Assembly (NCBI GenBank): GCA_020636405.1
Contig: JACJXW010000005.1
Location: 1,178,001-1,242,000 of the forward strand
DNA length: 64,000 nt
DNA from: Lewinellaceae bacterium
GTDB taxonomy: Bacteria > Bacteroidota > Bacteroidia > Chitinophagales > Saprospiraceae
Reading direction: 5' to 3'
Shown here: positions 17,079 through 26,261 of the stretch, piece by piece
How the letters are laid out: each line of letters opens with the position of its first letter
Numbering within the stretch: position 1 is the stretch's first letter
Notes under the pieces: generated by a model
Seen by the model: the letters and a program-made list of their open reading frames with translations, nothing else
Databases searched by the model: none
What the model was told of the DNA's origin: nothing
Translations under genes and position numbers: made by a program

Positions 17079-18641
17079 TCACTGGCCTATCCAGTATTCC
17101 CTGAGTTTGCGCTGTTGTGCCGTGATGTGCTCCGATACGGTGATCTTGCCATTATCGGGGTTCAGCTCCAGGCCAACCTTTTGCAACATCTCCTGTAAGG
17201 GTAAAGGTTTTGCGCCGGCTATGTACTGCTCGATGAATGTGCCGATCTCATTGAACCCGGTGATCTTTACGATCTCACTGAATAATTCATCGTCCTCAAA
17301 GGGCCGGTTGGGGCCGTATTTTTCGATCAGGCCCAGCACCAGCTCCTGTACGCCGTATCTGCCCCCGGACAATTCCCGTAGCCGGATGTCCAGGCATAGG
17401 TTGGCCATTGCTCCCTTTAGGTAAAAATTGTAGTACTGGCCCTGCATTTCCCGTGCCTTCAGGCTGAGCTCGGTTAGGGGAATGGTATTGTCAAACGATT
17501 TCATTCCCTCGATTTTCTTTTCTACCTCCCGAAGGAAATCCTGCAGGTTCTGCCCGCCGGTCTTTACCGGCATGTGGATCGTGAAATATTCGGTCATCCC
17601 TTCGTACAGCCAGAGGTGTTTGGAAAACTTCGGATTGTTGAAGTCATAACCGGCAATTTCGTGGGAGTGCAGCCCCAGCGGCATCAGAATGTGAAAGAAC
17701 TCGTGGCTGGCAATCCCGTAGACATTCCACTGTATAGCCTCCAGGTCGAGGGGCATGTACAACAAGATCAGGGTCGAGTGAGAATGCTCCAGCCCATCGC
17801 CCAGGTAGACATCTTTTTCCGGGTTCAGGTGGTGGTAGATCAGGAAGGTATATGTATCTACCGGGAGCTTTCCGCCCAGGTATTTCGCCTGCTTCTCCAG
17901 CAGCGGCCGGATGTGTTGGGCAACCTCCCCGGAAATAGATTCTCCGGAGGTAGAATGACAGGCTACTTCCACTTCGATGCCCGGAAGGGTAAACCGGGCG
18001 GTATCGGGCAGGGCATAAAGTATGGGGCTGTCTACCAGCCGGTGGTAATCCGGTGCGGAAAATACATCTCGGGCGGGAGTAGTTTTATTGTCATCGCGGC
18101 TCAGGCTCGTCGCCGCGTACAGCCCTTCCGGTTTGGTGATGCTTATTTGTAAGGGTTGGCCCTCAAAGCCTTTGAGATATCCAAACAGGCAGTTGGTGTT
18201 GATCACGAAAGCCTCGGGCTTGAACGAGCTGGCGGCGGATCGGTAGAAGCCTTCCTGTAGGTTGAGGTCGAATTCTTCCCAGGCATCATCTACGCGGTAG
18301 GTGATGGTGCGCAAGGCACGGGCGTTGGATATTTCCCAGCAGTTGACGTCCAGCCGCCGGGCGTCCAGCGGGCGCCCTTTCCCATCCGCTGCTTCCAACG
18401 CACTGATGTACTGCCCGAAGTTCATGTCACCGTATATGCCCGGCACGATCTGGGGAAAGCAGAAGGTGGCGGTGGGTTGGCCCCATCCGCTCAGGACGAG
18501 AGAAACGCTCAGTTGGTCGCCCTGGAGGCCGTTGAGGCCGAGGGTATACGAATAGGCAGGCCCGTTCCCGGGGAGGATGGCCTTCTGGGTGGTGCAGGAG
18601 AGCAAAGACAGCGTAAATGCGATGAGTGTTAAGTACCTCAT
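17079..18641 (-). CDS. M61-family metallopeptidase, lipoprotein
   Basis: A 520-residue lipoprotein (lipobox LLSC, Cys16) with the M61 glycyl-aminopeptidase layout. There is an N-terminal beta domain with the family signature FCFPQIVPGIYGDMNFG, then GLEHS at 283-287, the zinc motif HEFFH at 313-317, and the third ligand glutamate at 347 in LWLYEGMTEYF. Most family members carry a C-terminal PDZ domain; here only a short remnant (LPLQEMLQKVGLEL) is present. It likely trims peptides in the periplasm or at the outer membrane. It is separated by 62 bp from the lipoprotein/TPR pair downstream. Confidence 0.88.
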   Translation of the reverse strand: MRYLTLIAFTLSLLSCTTQKAILPGNGPAYSYTLGLNGLQGDQLSVSLVLSGWGQPTATFCFPQIVPGIYGDMNFGQYISALEAADGKGRPLDARRLDVNCWEISNARALRTITYRVDDAWEEFDLNLQEGFYRSAASSFKPEAFVINTNCLFGYLKGFEGQPLQISITKPEGLYAATSLSRDDNKTTPARDVFSAPDYHRLVDSPILYALPDTARFTLPGIEVEVACHSTSGESISGEVAQHIRPLLEKQAKYLGGKLPVDTYTFLIYHHLNPEKDVYLGDGLEHSHSTLILLYMPLDLEAIQWNVYGIASHEFFHILMPLGLHSHEIAGYDFNNPKFSKHLWLYEGMTEYFTIHMPVKTGGQNLQDFLREVEKKIEGMKSFDNTIPLTELSLKAREMQGQYYNFYLKGAMANLCLDIRLRELSGGRYGVQELVLGLIEKYGPNRPFEDDELFSEIVKITGFNEIGTFIEQYIAGAKPLPLQEMLQKVGLELNPDNGKITVSEHITAQQRKLREYWIGQ

Positions 18642-18838
18642 TGATAGTGATCTTTTTGATAATTTTTATTGGTTCTGCGAATAAAGGCAGTATTGCCGAG
18701 GCCAGGTCGTTTTTTTCGACGGATCAGGGGAGATTTTTGGTGAGCGGGGATAGGAGTGGTGGTTATGGCAAAGGAGAGGGCCTGGAAAGATGAAAAGATA
18801 GCAACAGCACAACCGGCGCTCCTTGCCGTAAATGTAAT

Positions 18839-18872
18839 TTTGGAGCGAACTCTAACTTTTTCTCTATCTTTG
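18839..18872 (+). promoter_or_regulatory. Candidate Bacteroidota promoter of the hybrid kinase gene
   Basis: TATCTTTG at 18865-18872 matches the TAnnTTTG -7 element, and TTTG at 18839-18842 could be the -33 element; the 22-bp gap is slightly longer than the usual 19. The start codon at 18886 follows with AGGG a few bases before it. Confidence 0.45.
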
Positions 18873-18885
18873 AAATCAGGGAAAA

Positions 18886-21800
18886 ATGACATGCTTAACT
18901 ATGGGCAAGCGTAAATTCATTTATTGTTTTGTGCTCATGTGTATGTTGCTGGTAGCCAGTTGTAGGCCGGATAAGACCTCCCTTCCTGGTACGGAGTCAG
19001 CCTCCCTGGCCTGCATATTGGAAAACGATCAAACCGATTACAGGCTCCAGCCCTTTGTCCAGGTCTTGGCGGATACTACTCCGGGATATACTATTCAGGA
19101 TATTCTTCAGCCCTCCGTACAAAACAAGTTCCAGGCTTATTCCGAATATACCGGCGCCATTAAGAATTATCAATACTACTGGGGAAAGCTTCAGCTCGAG
19201 AACCGCATGGCCGACGCGGACGCCTATACCGAATGGGTGCTTTCCTTCACCGGCACCTGGACCACCCTGGATGTTTTCACCGAAAGGGAAGACGGTTCCT
19301 GGAGGCGGGAACAAAATGGTACGTTTACCCCGGATCCGATGAAGAGATTTGCACCGACCGCAAGGGGCAATCTGGTGAAGCTGTTCCTGCCTCCGCATAA
19401 GGCCGTGACGGTCTATTTCCGGGGGAAAAGTGAAAGAACGGCCATTTACCCTTCTTTCTACCTCCGGTTAAGGCACATCGAAACCTTTTATGATGACTTA
19501 CTGAAGAGCAAAGTAGGCAATGCCTTTTTTATGGGGTTTCTGCTGATGATGTTCTCGTACAACCTGATCGTGTATTTCTTTGGCAAAGACCGCAGTTTTA
19601 TTTTTTATTCCGGCTATTTGATCATGGTGGTGATCTATGCCGCCTATTCGTCCGAAGATTTGGTAGATTGGTTGGGCTTGTTTCCCGATCATCCGGCCTA
19701 CCAGGGTTTTATAAAGTTGTCGCTCTATCTGGCGATGATGTGTTACCTGGCGTTCATTCGCAGCTTTCTGGACCTCGGGCAGCTGTTACCGAAATGGGAT
19801 ACTGTTTTTAAGGCTGTAATTTTTCTGGGGGTCCCCCTGATCGTGCTCGACATTATCGTATTGCTGCTCACCAATTTCAGCTATGTGGTGGAAGACCGGA
19901 TAACCGTGCCCTACATTATTTTGGTGGTCCTCATTTGTTGTTCTATACTGTATCCATTGTACAGATCAAAAGATAAAAAGGGCTATTTTATCATTGCCGG
20001 TATTATGGCCATATCTCTGGGCGCTGCACTGACCGTCATTTCCCGCGTGTGGACGCCTCCTTTTTCCATTTTCTATCTGAAAGCCGGGACCATCGTCGAG
20101 ATCCTCATTTTCTCCCTGGGTTTGGCCTACCGCCAAAGACAACAAGAACAAGCCCGGCAGCAAGCCGATTTCAAGCTCAAAGAAAGCCAGCTGATCCAGG
20201 AAAAGAAGGAGCTGGAAGCCGGCCGGCTGAAAGAGCTGAATGATTTTAAAGCGCGTTTTTATACCAACATCACCCATGAATTCCGCACGCCCCTGACCGT
20301 TATCACGGGCATCGCCGATACCCTCACCGGCCACCAACAGGAAAAAGCGCTCATTCAGCGCAATAGCCAGAACCTGCTGCGCCTCATCAACCAGTTGCTG
20401 GACCTGTCCAAACTGGAGTCGGGGACGCTGTCTTTAAACAAGGTACATCAGGACATCATCGTTTATTTGCAATACCTCACCGAATCCTTTTATTCGGCGG
20501 CCACCCAGAAAAATATCCGCCTGCTTTTTTATTCCGAGGAAAAGGCGATTATGATGGATTACGATGAGGAAAAAATACAGCAGATCGTCTATAACCTATT
20601 GTCCAACGCGCTGAAATTCACCGGGGAGCAAGGGAAGATCATCTTCCATGCCAGTAGAATCGAAGAGGATGGGCAGCCCTTTTTAAAATTAAAGGTCAAG
20701 GATAACGGCATTGGCATTGCCGAGGCGGACCTGCCGCATATTTTCAACCGGTTTTATAGCCTCCCCCAGCCCCTCCAAAGGAGGGGAGAGGCTAAAGAAG
20801 GGCTCCCCCCCAGTGCAGCCCAACATGAGTCCTTTCCTCCTCCTTCGGGGGAGGTGCCGCAGGCGGAGGGGGCTTTTCTTCGGGGAGGCGGGGAGGGGGC
20901 CGGCATCGGCCTGGCGCTCGCCAAAGAACTGGTGGAGTTGATGAACGGACGAATAGAAGTACAGAGCCGGGTAGGCGAAGGAACGGAATTTACCCTGTAT
21001 CTGCCCATTGAAGCAACAGTGGAGCCAACTGCTGAGGTATTGGTGGCGGAGCAGGACGCCGTTCGCAGAACAGGGCTGCTTACGCCGGCAGGCATAGATC
21101 CGGCCCCTCCGGCTGACGCATCGGACGAAGAGGAGGCATCGTACCGCTCCGCTTTACCGGAATTGCTGATCATCGAAGACAACCCCGACATCGTCACTTA
21201 TATCAAAACCATTTTAAAGGATAAGTACAAGGCCCATACTGCTGGAAATGGGGCCCTGGGGATTGAAAAAGCGTTAGAAATCATTCCCGACATCATCATT
21301 AGCGACGTGATGATGCCCGAAAAAAATGGCTACGAAGTCTGTGAAACCCTGAAACAGGACGAACGGGCCAGCCATATTCCCATTATCCTGCTCACCGCCA
21401 AGGCCACGCAGGCCGACAAAGTGGAAGGCCTGAAATACGGGGCGGATGCTTTTCTGACCAAGCCTTTTGACAAGGAAGAGCTCCTCATCCGGCTGGAAAA
21501 GCTGGTGGAGTCCCGCCGCCGGTTGCAGCAACGCTATGCCAGTGGCCCCAGCGCTTCCTCGACTGCGGAGCCTTCAATAGATGATCTTTTCCTGCAAAAA
21601 CTATGGGCACACATCCAGGACAACCTGAGCGATGCCGAATTTGGGGTTCCCCAGTTGGCTGCGGCCATAGATATGAACCAGATGCAGGTATATCGAAAGT
21701 TAAAGGCCCTGACCGGCAAGACACCCTCCCAGTTCATCCGCTCCTACCGCCTTCAAAAAGGGCTCGAACTGCTTCAAAAAGGCGAACTCAACATTTCCGA

Positions 21801-21894
21801 GATCGCCTACGACGTCGGGTTTACCGACCCCAGTTACTTTTCCCGGGTATTCCAAAAGGAATTTGGCAGAAGTCCGAGTGATTTCATAAAGTAG
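18886..21894 (+). CDS. Hybrid two-component regulator: 7TMR-DISM sensor, histidine kinase, receiver, AraC
   Basis: A 1002-residue one-protein signalling system. Lipoprotein-type signal (LLVASC); an alternative start is ATG 18901. Residues about 40-185 form a periplasmic 7TMR-DISM-type sensor, about 200-410 seven membrane helices, then a coiled coil, HisKA with phospho-accepting His464 (ITHEFRTP), HATPase_c (N-box LLSNALKF, G-box GAGIGLAL), receiver with Asp807 (ISDVMMPEKNG), and a C-terminal AraC HTH (about 895-1002, ending GFTDPSYFSRVFQKEFG). It should control carbohydrate or other nutrient genes directly by DNA binding. The ATP-lid carries about 34 extra Pro/Gly-rich residues from a GC-rich repeat. 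Confidence 0.9.
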   Translation: MTCLTMGKRKFIYCFVLMCMLLVASCRPDKTSLPGTESASLACILENDQTDYRLQPFVQVLADTTPGYTIQDILQPSVQNKFQAYSEYTGAIKNYQYYWGKLQLENRMADADAYTEWVLSFTGTWTTLDVFTEREDGSWRREQNGTFTPDPMKRFAPTARGNLVKLFLPPHKAVTVYFRGKSERTAIYPSFYLRLRHIETFYDDLLKSKVGNAFFMGFLLMMFSYNLIVYFFGKDRSFIFYSGYLIMVVIYAAYSSEDLVDWLGLFPDHPAYQGFIKLSLYLAMMCYLAFIRSFLDLGQLLPKWDTVFKAVIFLGVPLIVLDIIVLLLTNFSYVVEDRITVPYIILVVLICCSILYPLYRSKDKKGYFIIAGIMAISLGAALTVISRVWTPPFSIFYLKAGTIVEILIFSLGLAYRQRQQEQARQQADFKLKESQLIQEKKELEAGRLKELNDFKARFYTNITHEFRTPLTVITGIADTLTGHQQEKALIQRNSQNLLRLINQLLDLSKLESGTLSLNKVHQDIIVYLQYLTESFYSAATQKNIRLLFYSEEKAIMMDYDEEKIQQIVYNLLSNALKFTGEQGKIIFHASRIEEDGQPFLKLKVKDNGIGIAEADLPHIFNRFYSLPQPLQRRGEAKEGLPPSAAQHESFPPPSGEVPQAEGAFLRGGGEGAGIGLALAKELVELMNGRIEVQSRVGEGTEFTLYLPIEATVEPTAEVLVAEQDAVRRTGLLTPAGIDPAPPADASDEEEASYRSALPELLIIEDNPDIVTYIKTILKDKYKAHTAGNGALGIEKALEIIPDIIISDVMMPEKNGYEVCETLKQDERASHIPIILLTAKATQADKVEGLKYGADAFLTKPFDKEELLIRLEKLVESRRRLQQRYASGPSASSTAEPSIDDLFLQKLWAHIQDNLSDAEFGVPQLAAAIDMNQMQVYRKLKALTGKTPSQFIRSYRLQKGLELLQKGELNISEIAYDVGFTDPSYFSRVFQKEFGRSPSDFIK
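20760..20900. repeat. REP-like GC-rich repeat inside the kinase ATP-lid
   Basis: Two short hairpins, CCCCTCCAAAGGAGGGG and CCTCCTCCTTCGGGGGAGG, and flanking GC-rich arms form an imperfect palindrome of about 140 bp. It lies between the RFY motif and the G-box of the histidine kinase and keeps the frame open. The second hybrid kinase in this window (47601-52079) has only a short lid here (QVDDGPSQPYAGTG), so this copy is an insertion. Confidence 0.6.
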
Positions 21895-22305
21895 CTGATA
21901 ATCAATGCCTTGGTGCTTATTTTACAAGCCTTTGTAAAATCAGTCCTATCTTTTTTCCTCCTCCTGCAAGATAAGTTCATGCTTTTGCAAAATAGGTGAA
22001 TGGCCTTTCTGCCAGTCGCCTGCATCTTTGTATCAGTCATCCACGAAGCGGCCACGGCGCCACGGCAAAGAGGGGTTGTGGCTGCGCGGCGGTGGAAATG
22101 TTTTAAGACACTATGATTTTCCAACAACTTATACTCCCCTCGGGCATGAGAGGTGAAATTTTGGCAATTTTATTTTTGTGGCCTGCAAGGCCAAAAGCGC
22201 AGGCATAGCCGTAGCTATGGCGAGCATTTTGAACGCTGCAGGGCGCAAAAAGAAAGAGACAAAAATCATTTCTTGTGCCCGAGGGGAGTATAAAATCCAT
22301 ACCAT
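21895..22305. other. 411-bp non-coding region with a MITE-like element
   Basis: Between the hybrid kinase stop and the next start. The right half is occupied by the 159-bp element 22132-22290. In the left part nothing recognisable is seen. Confidence 0.7.
22132..22290 (+). mobile_element. MITE-like element, 159-bp family, copy 1
   Basis: Terminal inverted repeats TACTCCCCTCGGGCA at both ends, flanked by TA on each side (likely target duplication). The interior contains CATAGCCGTAGCTATGG, a central hairpin. Three further copies of exactly the same length lie at 45447, 46984 and 55119. No coding capacity. It ends 15 bp before the ATG of the gene at 22306, so that gene's promoter must lie in or behind the element. 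Confidence 0.8.
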
Positions 22306-22770
22306 ATGAAACATCTATTTCTGGGCATAGCCCTGCTGCTGGCGGCCACCGCCTCCGCCCAAACAAAAACGGGAAACAGGCCTGTAATGCGCATGAGCAA
22401 CCCCAGCCAATACCTGGAGATCAAACCTCGTACCGCCCCGCCTGCCGATCCTGCTCCGGCTGAGCAACCGCCGCGCAAATTCGATATCGATTACGTGGAG
22501 CTCAAGCCCCGTACCGCCCCACCTGCCGGGCCCGCTCCAGCGGAACAGCCACCACGCAAATTCGATGCCGATACACCCAGCGCTGACGAAAAAAGCCTTC
22601 AGTCCGAATACCTGCTGTACCTGGAGGCCCTGGAGGCTCGCAATCCTGATTTGTACCTGGAAGAACTGGAGTACATGTATAGGTATAAAGGAGAAAAGGC
22701 CCTGACGGAGGAGCAGCTCGAGTACCTGATCTGGACGCGGCGCTCCCGGGAGTATGCTTCTAAGAAGTAA
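22306..22770 (+). CDS. Small secreted protein with proline-rich tandem repeat
   Basis: A 154-residue exported protein with signal peptide ending TASAQ. Residues about 40-90 contain two 24-residue repeats built on LKPRTAPPAxPAPAEQPPRKFD, which suggests an extended, wall- or matrix-exposed spacer. The C-terminal 60 residues are charged helices (YLLYLEALEARNPDLYLEEL). No family recognised. The start codon lies directly behind a MITE-like element, and another inverted-repeat element follows the gene. Confidence 0.6.
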   Translation: MKHLFLGIALLLAATASAQTKTGNRPVMRMSNPSQYLEIKPRTAPPADPAPAEQPPRKFDIDYVELKPRTAPPAGPAPAEQPPRKFDADTPSADEKSLQSEYLLYLEALEARNPDLYLEELEYMYRYKGEKALTEEQLEYLIWTRRSREYASKK

Positions 22771-22794
22771 GCAGGATCACTATTCATTCTCTTA

Positions 22795-22953
22795 GAACAT
22801 GTTTAAAATCCCATTAATGGCCTACAGCCGGCAAATATCATTTCAGCCTGCGTTAAATTTTTCGCCGGATTGCCCGCATCCGACTGCAAAATTTGCCTTG
22901 TCTGAAATGATATTTGCTCGCCCTCGGCTCATCATGGAAATTTAAACATGTTC
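22795..22953. mobile_element. MITE-like inverted-repeat element (GAACATGTTTAAA ends)
   Basis: The ends are complementary (GAACATGTTTAAA / TTTAAACATGTTC), and a second pair of internal arms (CAAATATCATTTCAG / CTGAAATGATATTTG) makes a large cruciform. It is 159 bp long and has no coding capacity. Flanks are TTA and TTC, so no exact target duplication. It ends 24 bp before the start codon of the TPR gene at 22978. Confidence 0.6.
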
Positions 22954-22977
22954 TTCATCATCCAAATAACATCAATC

Positions 22978-23754
22978 ATGAAAACCACATTTTTTTCCCT
23001 TGCCCTGCTCCTGGGCAGCCTGGCCTCCCTGTCTGCACAGGACATTTATCTGCCGGTTTCCAGCAAATCGGAAACGGCAAAGGCTGAGTATTTCAAAGCC
23101 CTCCAGGCAGTCGAGAATGCCAACATACCCGCCTTTTTTGACGGGATGAAAGCAGTCGTGAAAACAGACCCCAACTTCTTCATGGCCTATGTTAATCTGG
23201 CCTTCGCGGAAACAGCTTTTGGGCAGTACGAAAAAGCCGCTGCCTATATCAAACCCGCCCTGGCCATTGACCCTGCCGGCTTCAACGAGGGGGAGAAAAT
23301 CCATCGCCAAGCTCTGGAAGCATGGGACAAAGACCCGAAAGCCGACCCGGCCCAATACATGGAATCGCTGACTGTCGCCTACCCCAACACGGCTGAAGCA
23401 TTCGACCTGGCGGGCCGGTCAGCTAAATGGATCAGCAAAGACCCTCAAGCAGCCCTCAAGCACACGCTGCGATTGCTGGAATTGCAGCCCGAGTATGGCG
23501 GCGGCTATAATTCGCTGGGCTATACCTACATGGAACTCGGGGAAATGGACAAGGCCAAAGCCGCCTTCGAGAAATATATCGCTGTGGCGCCAAAAGAACC
23601 CAATGCCTACGACAGCATGGGCGAGTACTACCTGAACACCAGAGATTTTGCCAAGTCGGCCGAATACTACGACCGGGCGGTTGCGCTGGGTTTGGAAGGC
23701 TCGAAGGCAGGCGCGGAAAAGGCGAGGGCTGCAATGGAACAAGGGGGCAATTGA
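22978..23754 (+). CDS. Secreted TPR-repeat protein
   Basis: A 258-residue exported protein. The start at 22978 gives signal peptide ending SLSAQ; an upstream in-frame ATG (22948) lies in the inverted-repeat element and is less likely. About five TPR units follow, with typical G-Y and A positions (YVNLAFAETAFGQYEKAAAYI, YNSLGYTYMELGEMDKAKAAF, YDSMGEYYLNTRDFAKSAEYY). It is probably a periplasmic scaffold. The next gene starts 71 bp downstream on the same strand, possibly cotranscribed. Confidence 0.75.
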   Translation: MKTTFFSLALLLGSLASLSAQDIYLPVSSKSETAKAEYFKALQAVENANIPAFFDGMKAVVKTDPNFFMAYVNLAFAETAFGQYEKAAAYIKPALAIDPAGFNEGEKIHRQALEAWDKDPKADPAQYMESLTVAYPNTAEAFDLAGRSAKWISKDPQAALKHTLRLLELQPEYGGGYNSLGYTYMELGEMDKAKAAFEKYIAVAPKEPNAYDSMGEYYLNTRDFAKSAEYYDRAVALGLEGSKAGAEKARAAMEQGGN

Positions 23755-23825
23755 GACAAGGCATATCCTGACGAGTTGACACCTCAAAACCATCTTTCAT
23801 TTTCATCAAATAAAATCCATCAATC

Positions 23826-24785
23826 ATGCAAACAGTAGGCATCATCGGCGGCGCCGGATTCATCGGCAGCTACGTCACCCAGCAATTTTTGGAAAACGGA
23901 TACCGGGTCAAAGTATCGGCCACGGATATTTCCAACAAAGAAAAATATGCACACCTGTCCGCGCTCAAAAATGCGGAAAACATGGAGCTCGCTCCGCTGG
24001 ACGTGCAGCACCTCGGCCAACTGAAAGCATTTGCCGCAGGTTGCGACATCCTCGTGCACAGTGGCACACCGTTCCAACTGGAGGTGGAAGACCCACAGCG
24101 GGACTTGTTCGACCCGACCATCAAGGGCACGGAGAATTTCCTGCGGGTCGTCAGCGAAACGCCGTCCGTGAAAAAGGTGGTGTTCGTTGCTTCGGTAGCG
24201 GCGCACAACACGGACTTCCCAATGCCGGCGCCGGGCTTTGAACCGGCCCATGTGTACACCGAAAAAGACAAGCCCTATTGCAGCCAGGAGAGCCACCCCT
24301 ACTGTCAGGCGAAATACTACGCCGACCAGGCTGTCCGGAAATTTACACAAGAAAACCCAGCGCCAGGATTTGACATTGTGACGGTTTCGCCGGTTGGGGT
24401 GATGGGTAATCAGTTGTCGGGCAGGGCAGATTCCACTTCGATGGGTGTACAGTTTTTATTCAAAAATAAAATCGCTCCCAATCCATTCATCCAGATGTTT
24501 TACGACCTGGATGTGAACTGGGCGCTCGTGGATGTAGCAGATGTGGCCGAGTCGGTGTACAAGGCAGCCATCCTCCCCAACCTGCATGGCAAGCATTACC
24601 TGATTACCAGCGAGAGCTACCGGGTGTCGGATATCTCCTTGATGCTCAACGGGGAAGAGCCAGCCGGGCAACCCACTACGGTGTACGGCAACGCCCTGGC
24701 CACCCATGATTTGGGCATCCATTTTAAGCCGGCCAAGCTGCCTTTGCACCAATATGCAAAAGCGACGGAAGGGGCCACCGCCTAA
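23826..24785 (+). CDS. NAD(P)-dependent reductase, dihydroflavonol-4-reductase-like SDR
   Basis: A 319-residue cytoplasmic extended short-chain dehydrogenase. The nucleotide-binding motif GGAGFIGS is at residues 7-14. The catalytic YxxxK is probably YCQAK (about 158-162), preceded by the serine/threonine region VASVAAHN. The pattern (VSPVGVMGNQLSG and a substrate loop after it) fits the dihydroflavonol-reductase/cinnamoyl-reductase group. The likely reaction is reduction of a ketone or aldehyde with NADPH. A hairpin immediately after the stop probably ends the transcript. Confidence 0.82.
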   Translation: MQTVGIIGGAGFIGSYVTQQFLENGYRVKVSATDISNKEKYAHLSALKNAENMELAPLDVQHLGQLKAFAAGCDILVHSGTPFQLEVEDPQRDLFDPTIKGTENFLRVVSETPSVKKVVFVASVAAHNTDFPMPAPGFEPAHVYTEKDKPYCSQESHPYCQAKYYADQAVRKFTQENPAPGFDIVTVSPVGVMGNQLSGRADSTSMGVQFLFKNKIAPNPFIQMFYDLDVNWALVDVADVAESVYKAAILPNLHGKHYLITSESYRVSDISLMLNGEEPAGQPTTVYGNALATHDLGIHFKPAKLPLHQYAKATEGATA

Positions 24786-24837
24786 TGTTTCGGGGGCGCT
24801 TGTCTGCCGACAGGCAGGTATCAGGTGCCCCCGAAAC
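24786..24837 (+). terminator. Hairpin after the SDR gene
   Basis: Outer arms GTTTCGGGGGC / GCCCCCGAAAC enclose an inner hairpin CTGCCGACAGGCAG directly after the stop at 24785. No strong T-tract follows, so it may be a factor-dependent terminator or a small mobile repeat. Confidence 0.5.
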
Positions 24838-24936
24838 TTAGTTGAACTCTTCAAAATCACGGGGTACTTGAATTGGGCTGGATTTCAAACCGGCCAGTGT
24901 ACCATTGCATAACTATTCCTTGTAAAAAGGACCAAC

Positions 24937-24951
24937 CCAAACATGCTCTTA
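24937..24951. repeat. Solo terminal repeat of the IS5-type element
   Basis: CCAAACATGCTC followed by TTA matches the end of the insertion sequence at 40484-41353 including its target triplet. No partner end is seen nearby, so it is either a relic or a chance match of 12 bp. Confidence 0.3.
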
Positions 24952-24979
24952 GAGTAGGCAACCAGCAAAATTTAGCAAA

Positions 24980-26248
24980 ATGAAAAATATCCTTCTTCTC
25001 GCAGCGCTCCTTAGCGCAACATTCACCCTTCAGGCCCAATCGGTCAATGACGAAAATGACATGCAGGACTTTGCCCGCAAGTTCATGAACGCTTACAACC
25101 AGCGAGATGCCGAAGCCATCCGGGAAATGTACCTGGACGATGCCGTCCGCATTGACCAGGAGGGCAGGGAAATTAAAGGGGCGGACAACATCGCCGCCTA
25201 CTTCGCCGACCAGTTCGTGAAGAACAATGCCACGGTTTTCGTCCGGCAGCTGAGCGTCAACTGGTCGGACCAGGAGTACACCTGGGTAGCCAAAGGCACC
25301 TACGAGGTGAACGGCAAGACCAATGTGTACGACATTCCCATCCACATTACCCGCGCCTACGCCAATGCGATGATAAAAGAAGACGGCCAATGGAAAATCG
25401 CCAAGTCCATGCATTTTCCCGTGGAGCATGCCGACCCCACCGTGGCCGCCAATGTTAAAATGTACACCGAGACCTGGGACGCCATCATCAACGAGGGCCG
25501 GTTCGAACTTTTTAATCCAGAACATTTCACGGAGGACGTCATCATGCACGCCGAGCCGGAAAACGTGGTGGGCATCGAGGGCATGGCGGACTACTACAAA
25601 ACTTTGGTTTCGGCTTTTTCCGATGTCGAATTTACCATCAACAACATCTTCGGCGAAGGCAACCAACTGGTCAAGCACTGGACCTTCAGGGGAAAGCATA
25701 CGGGCGACTTTTTCGGCATCCCCGCGACTGGCAACATGGTTGAAATAAGTGGCAGCACCATTGTCCGCATGAGCGCCGACGGCCGCATTGCCGAGGAGCG
25801 GGATTTTATGGACAACATGGCCTTGCTCGCACAACTGGGCGTTGTATCGGCGCCGGGCAACGTGGCCGTGGTGGACGGGCTGTACCAGTCATTTGCCAAA
25901 GGCGATGTGCCAGCGGTCCTGGCCGTCATGGATGGCGGCATCGTCTGGAACGAGGCAGAAGGCTTCCCCTACGCCGACCAGAATCCCTACATCGGCCCGG
26001 AAGCTGTGCTCAACGGTGTGTTCGCCCGCATCGGCGCCGAATGGGAGTACTGGAACCTGACGGACATCCAGCTGCACGACATGGCGGACAACAAAGTACT
26101 GGCCACCCTGCGGTACAAAGCGAAGCACAAGACAACGGGCAAGACGATCGACTCGCAAACAGCGCATTTGTGGACGCTTAAGGATGGCAAGATCACGGCC
26201 TTCCAGCAGTTTACGGACACAAAGCAGGCGGCGGAGGCGGTGAGATGA
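24980..26248 (+). CDS. Secreted protein with three SnoaL/NTF2-like domains
   Basis: A 422-residue exported protein with signal peptide ending TLQAQ. Three successive NTF2-fold units are visible: about 24-150 (FMNAYNQRDAEAIREMY ... WKIAKSMHF), about 155-285 (TETWDAIINEGRFELF ... GNMVEISGSTIVRMSADGRI, the SnoaL-like polyketide-cyclase type), and about 293-420 (LYQSFAKGDVPAVLAVM ... HLWTLKDGKITAFQQF). Each has the acidic or aromatic pocket entrance typical of the fold but no diagnostic catalytic set. Such proteins bind or isomerise small hydrophobic molecules; three in one chain is unusual. No operon partner is close. Confidence 0.78.
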   Translation: MKNILLLAALLSATFTLQAQSVNDENDMQDFARKFMNAYNQRDAEAIREMYLDDAVRIDQEGREIKGADNIAAYFADQFVKNNATVFVRQLSVNWSDQEYTWVAKGTYEVNGKTNVYDIPIHITRAYANAMIKEDGQWKIAKSMHFPVEHADPTVAANVKMYTETWDAIINEGRFELFNPEHFTEDVIMHAEPENVVGIEGMADYYKTLVSAFSDVEFTINNIFGEGNQLVKHWTFRGKHTGDFFGIPATGNMVEISGSTIVRMSADGRIAEERDFMDNMALLAQLGVVSAPGNVAVVDGLYQSFAKGDVPAVLAVMDGGIVWNEAEGFPYADQNPYIGPEAVLNGVFARIGAEWEYWNLTDIQLHDMADNKVLATLRYKAKHKTTGKTIDSQTAHLWTLKDGKITAFQQFTDTKQAAEAVR

Positions 26249-26261
26249 CGGTCACCTGGTC

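Noticed and set aside
18638..18892. An 84-residue frame in the divergent region before the hybrid kinase
   Set aside because: It covers the -7/-33 region on the other strand, with low-complexity Lys/Arg content and no family.
22103..22366. Reading frames of 60-90 residues shared by 22103, 45340 and 46981
   Set aside because: They recur only because they lie in copies of the 159-bp element; no sign of coding selection.
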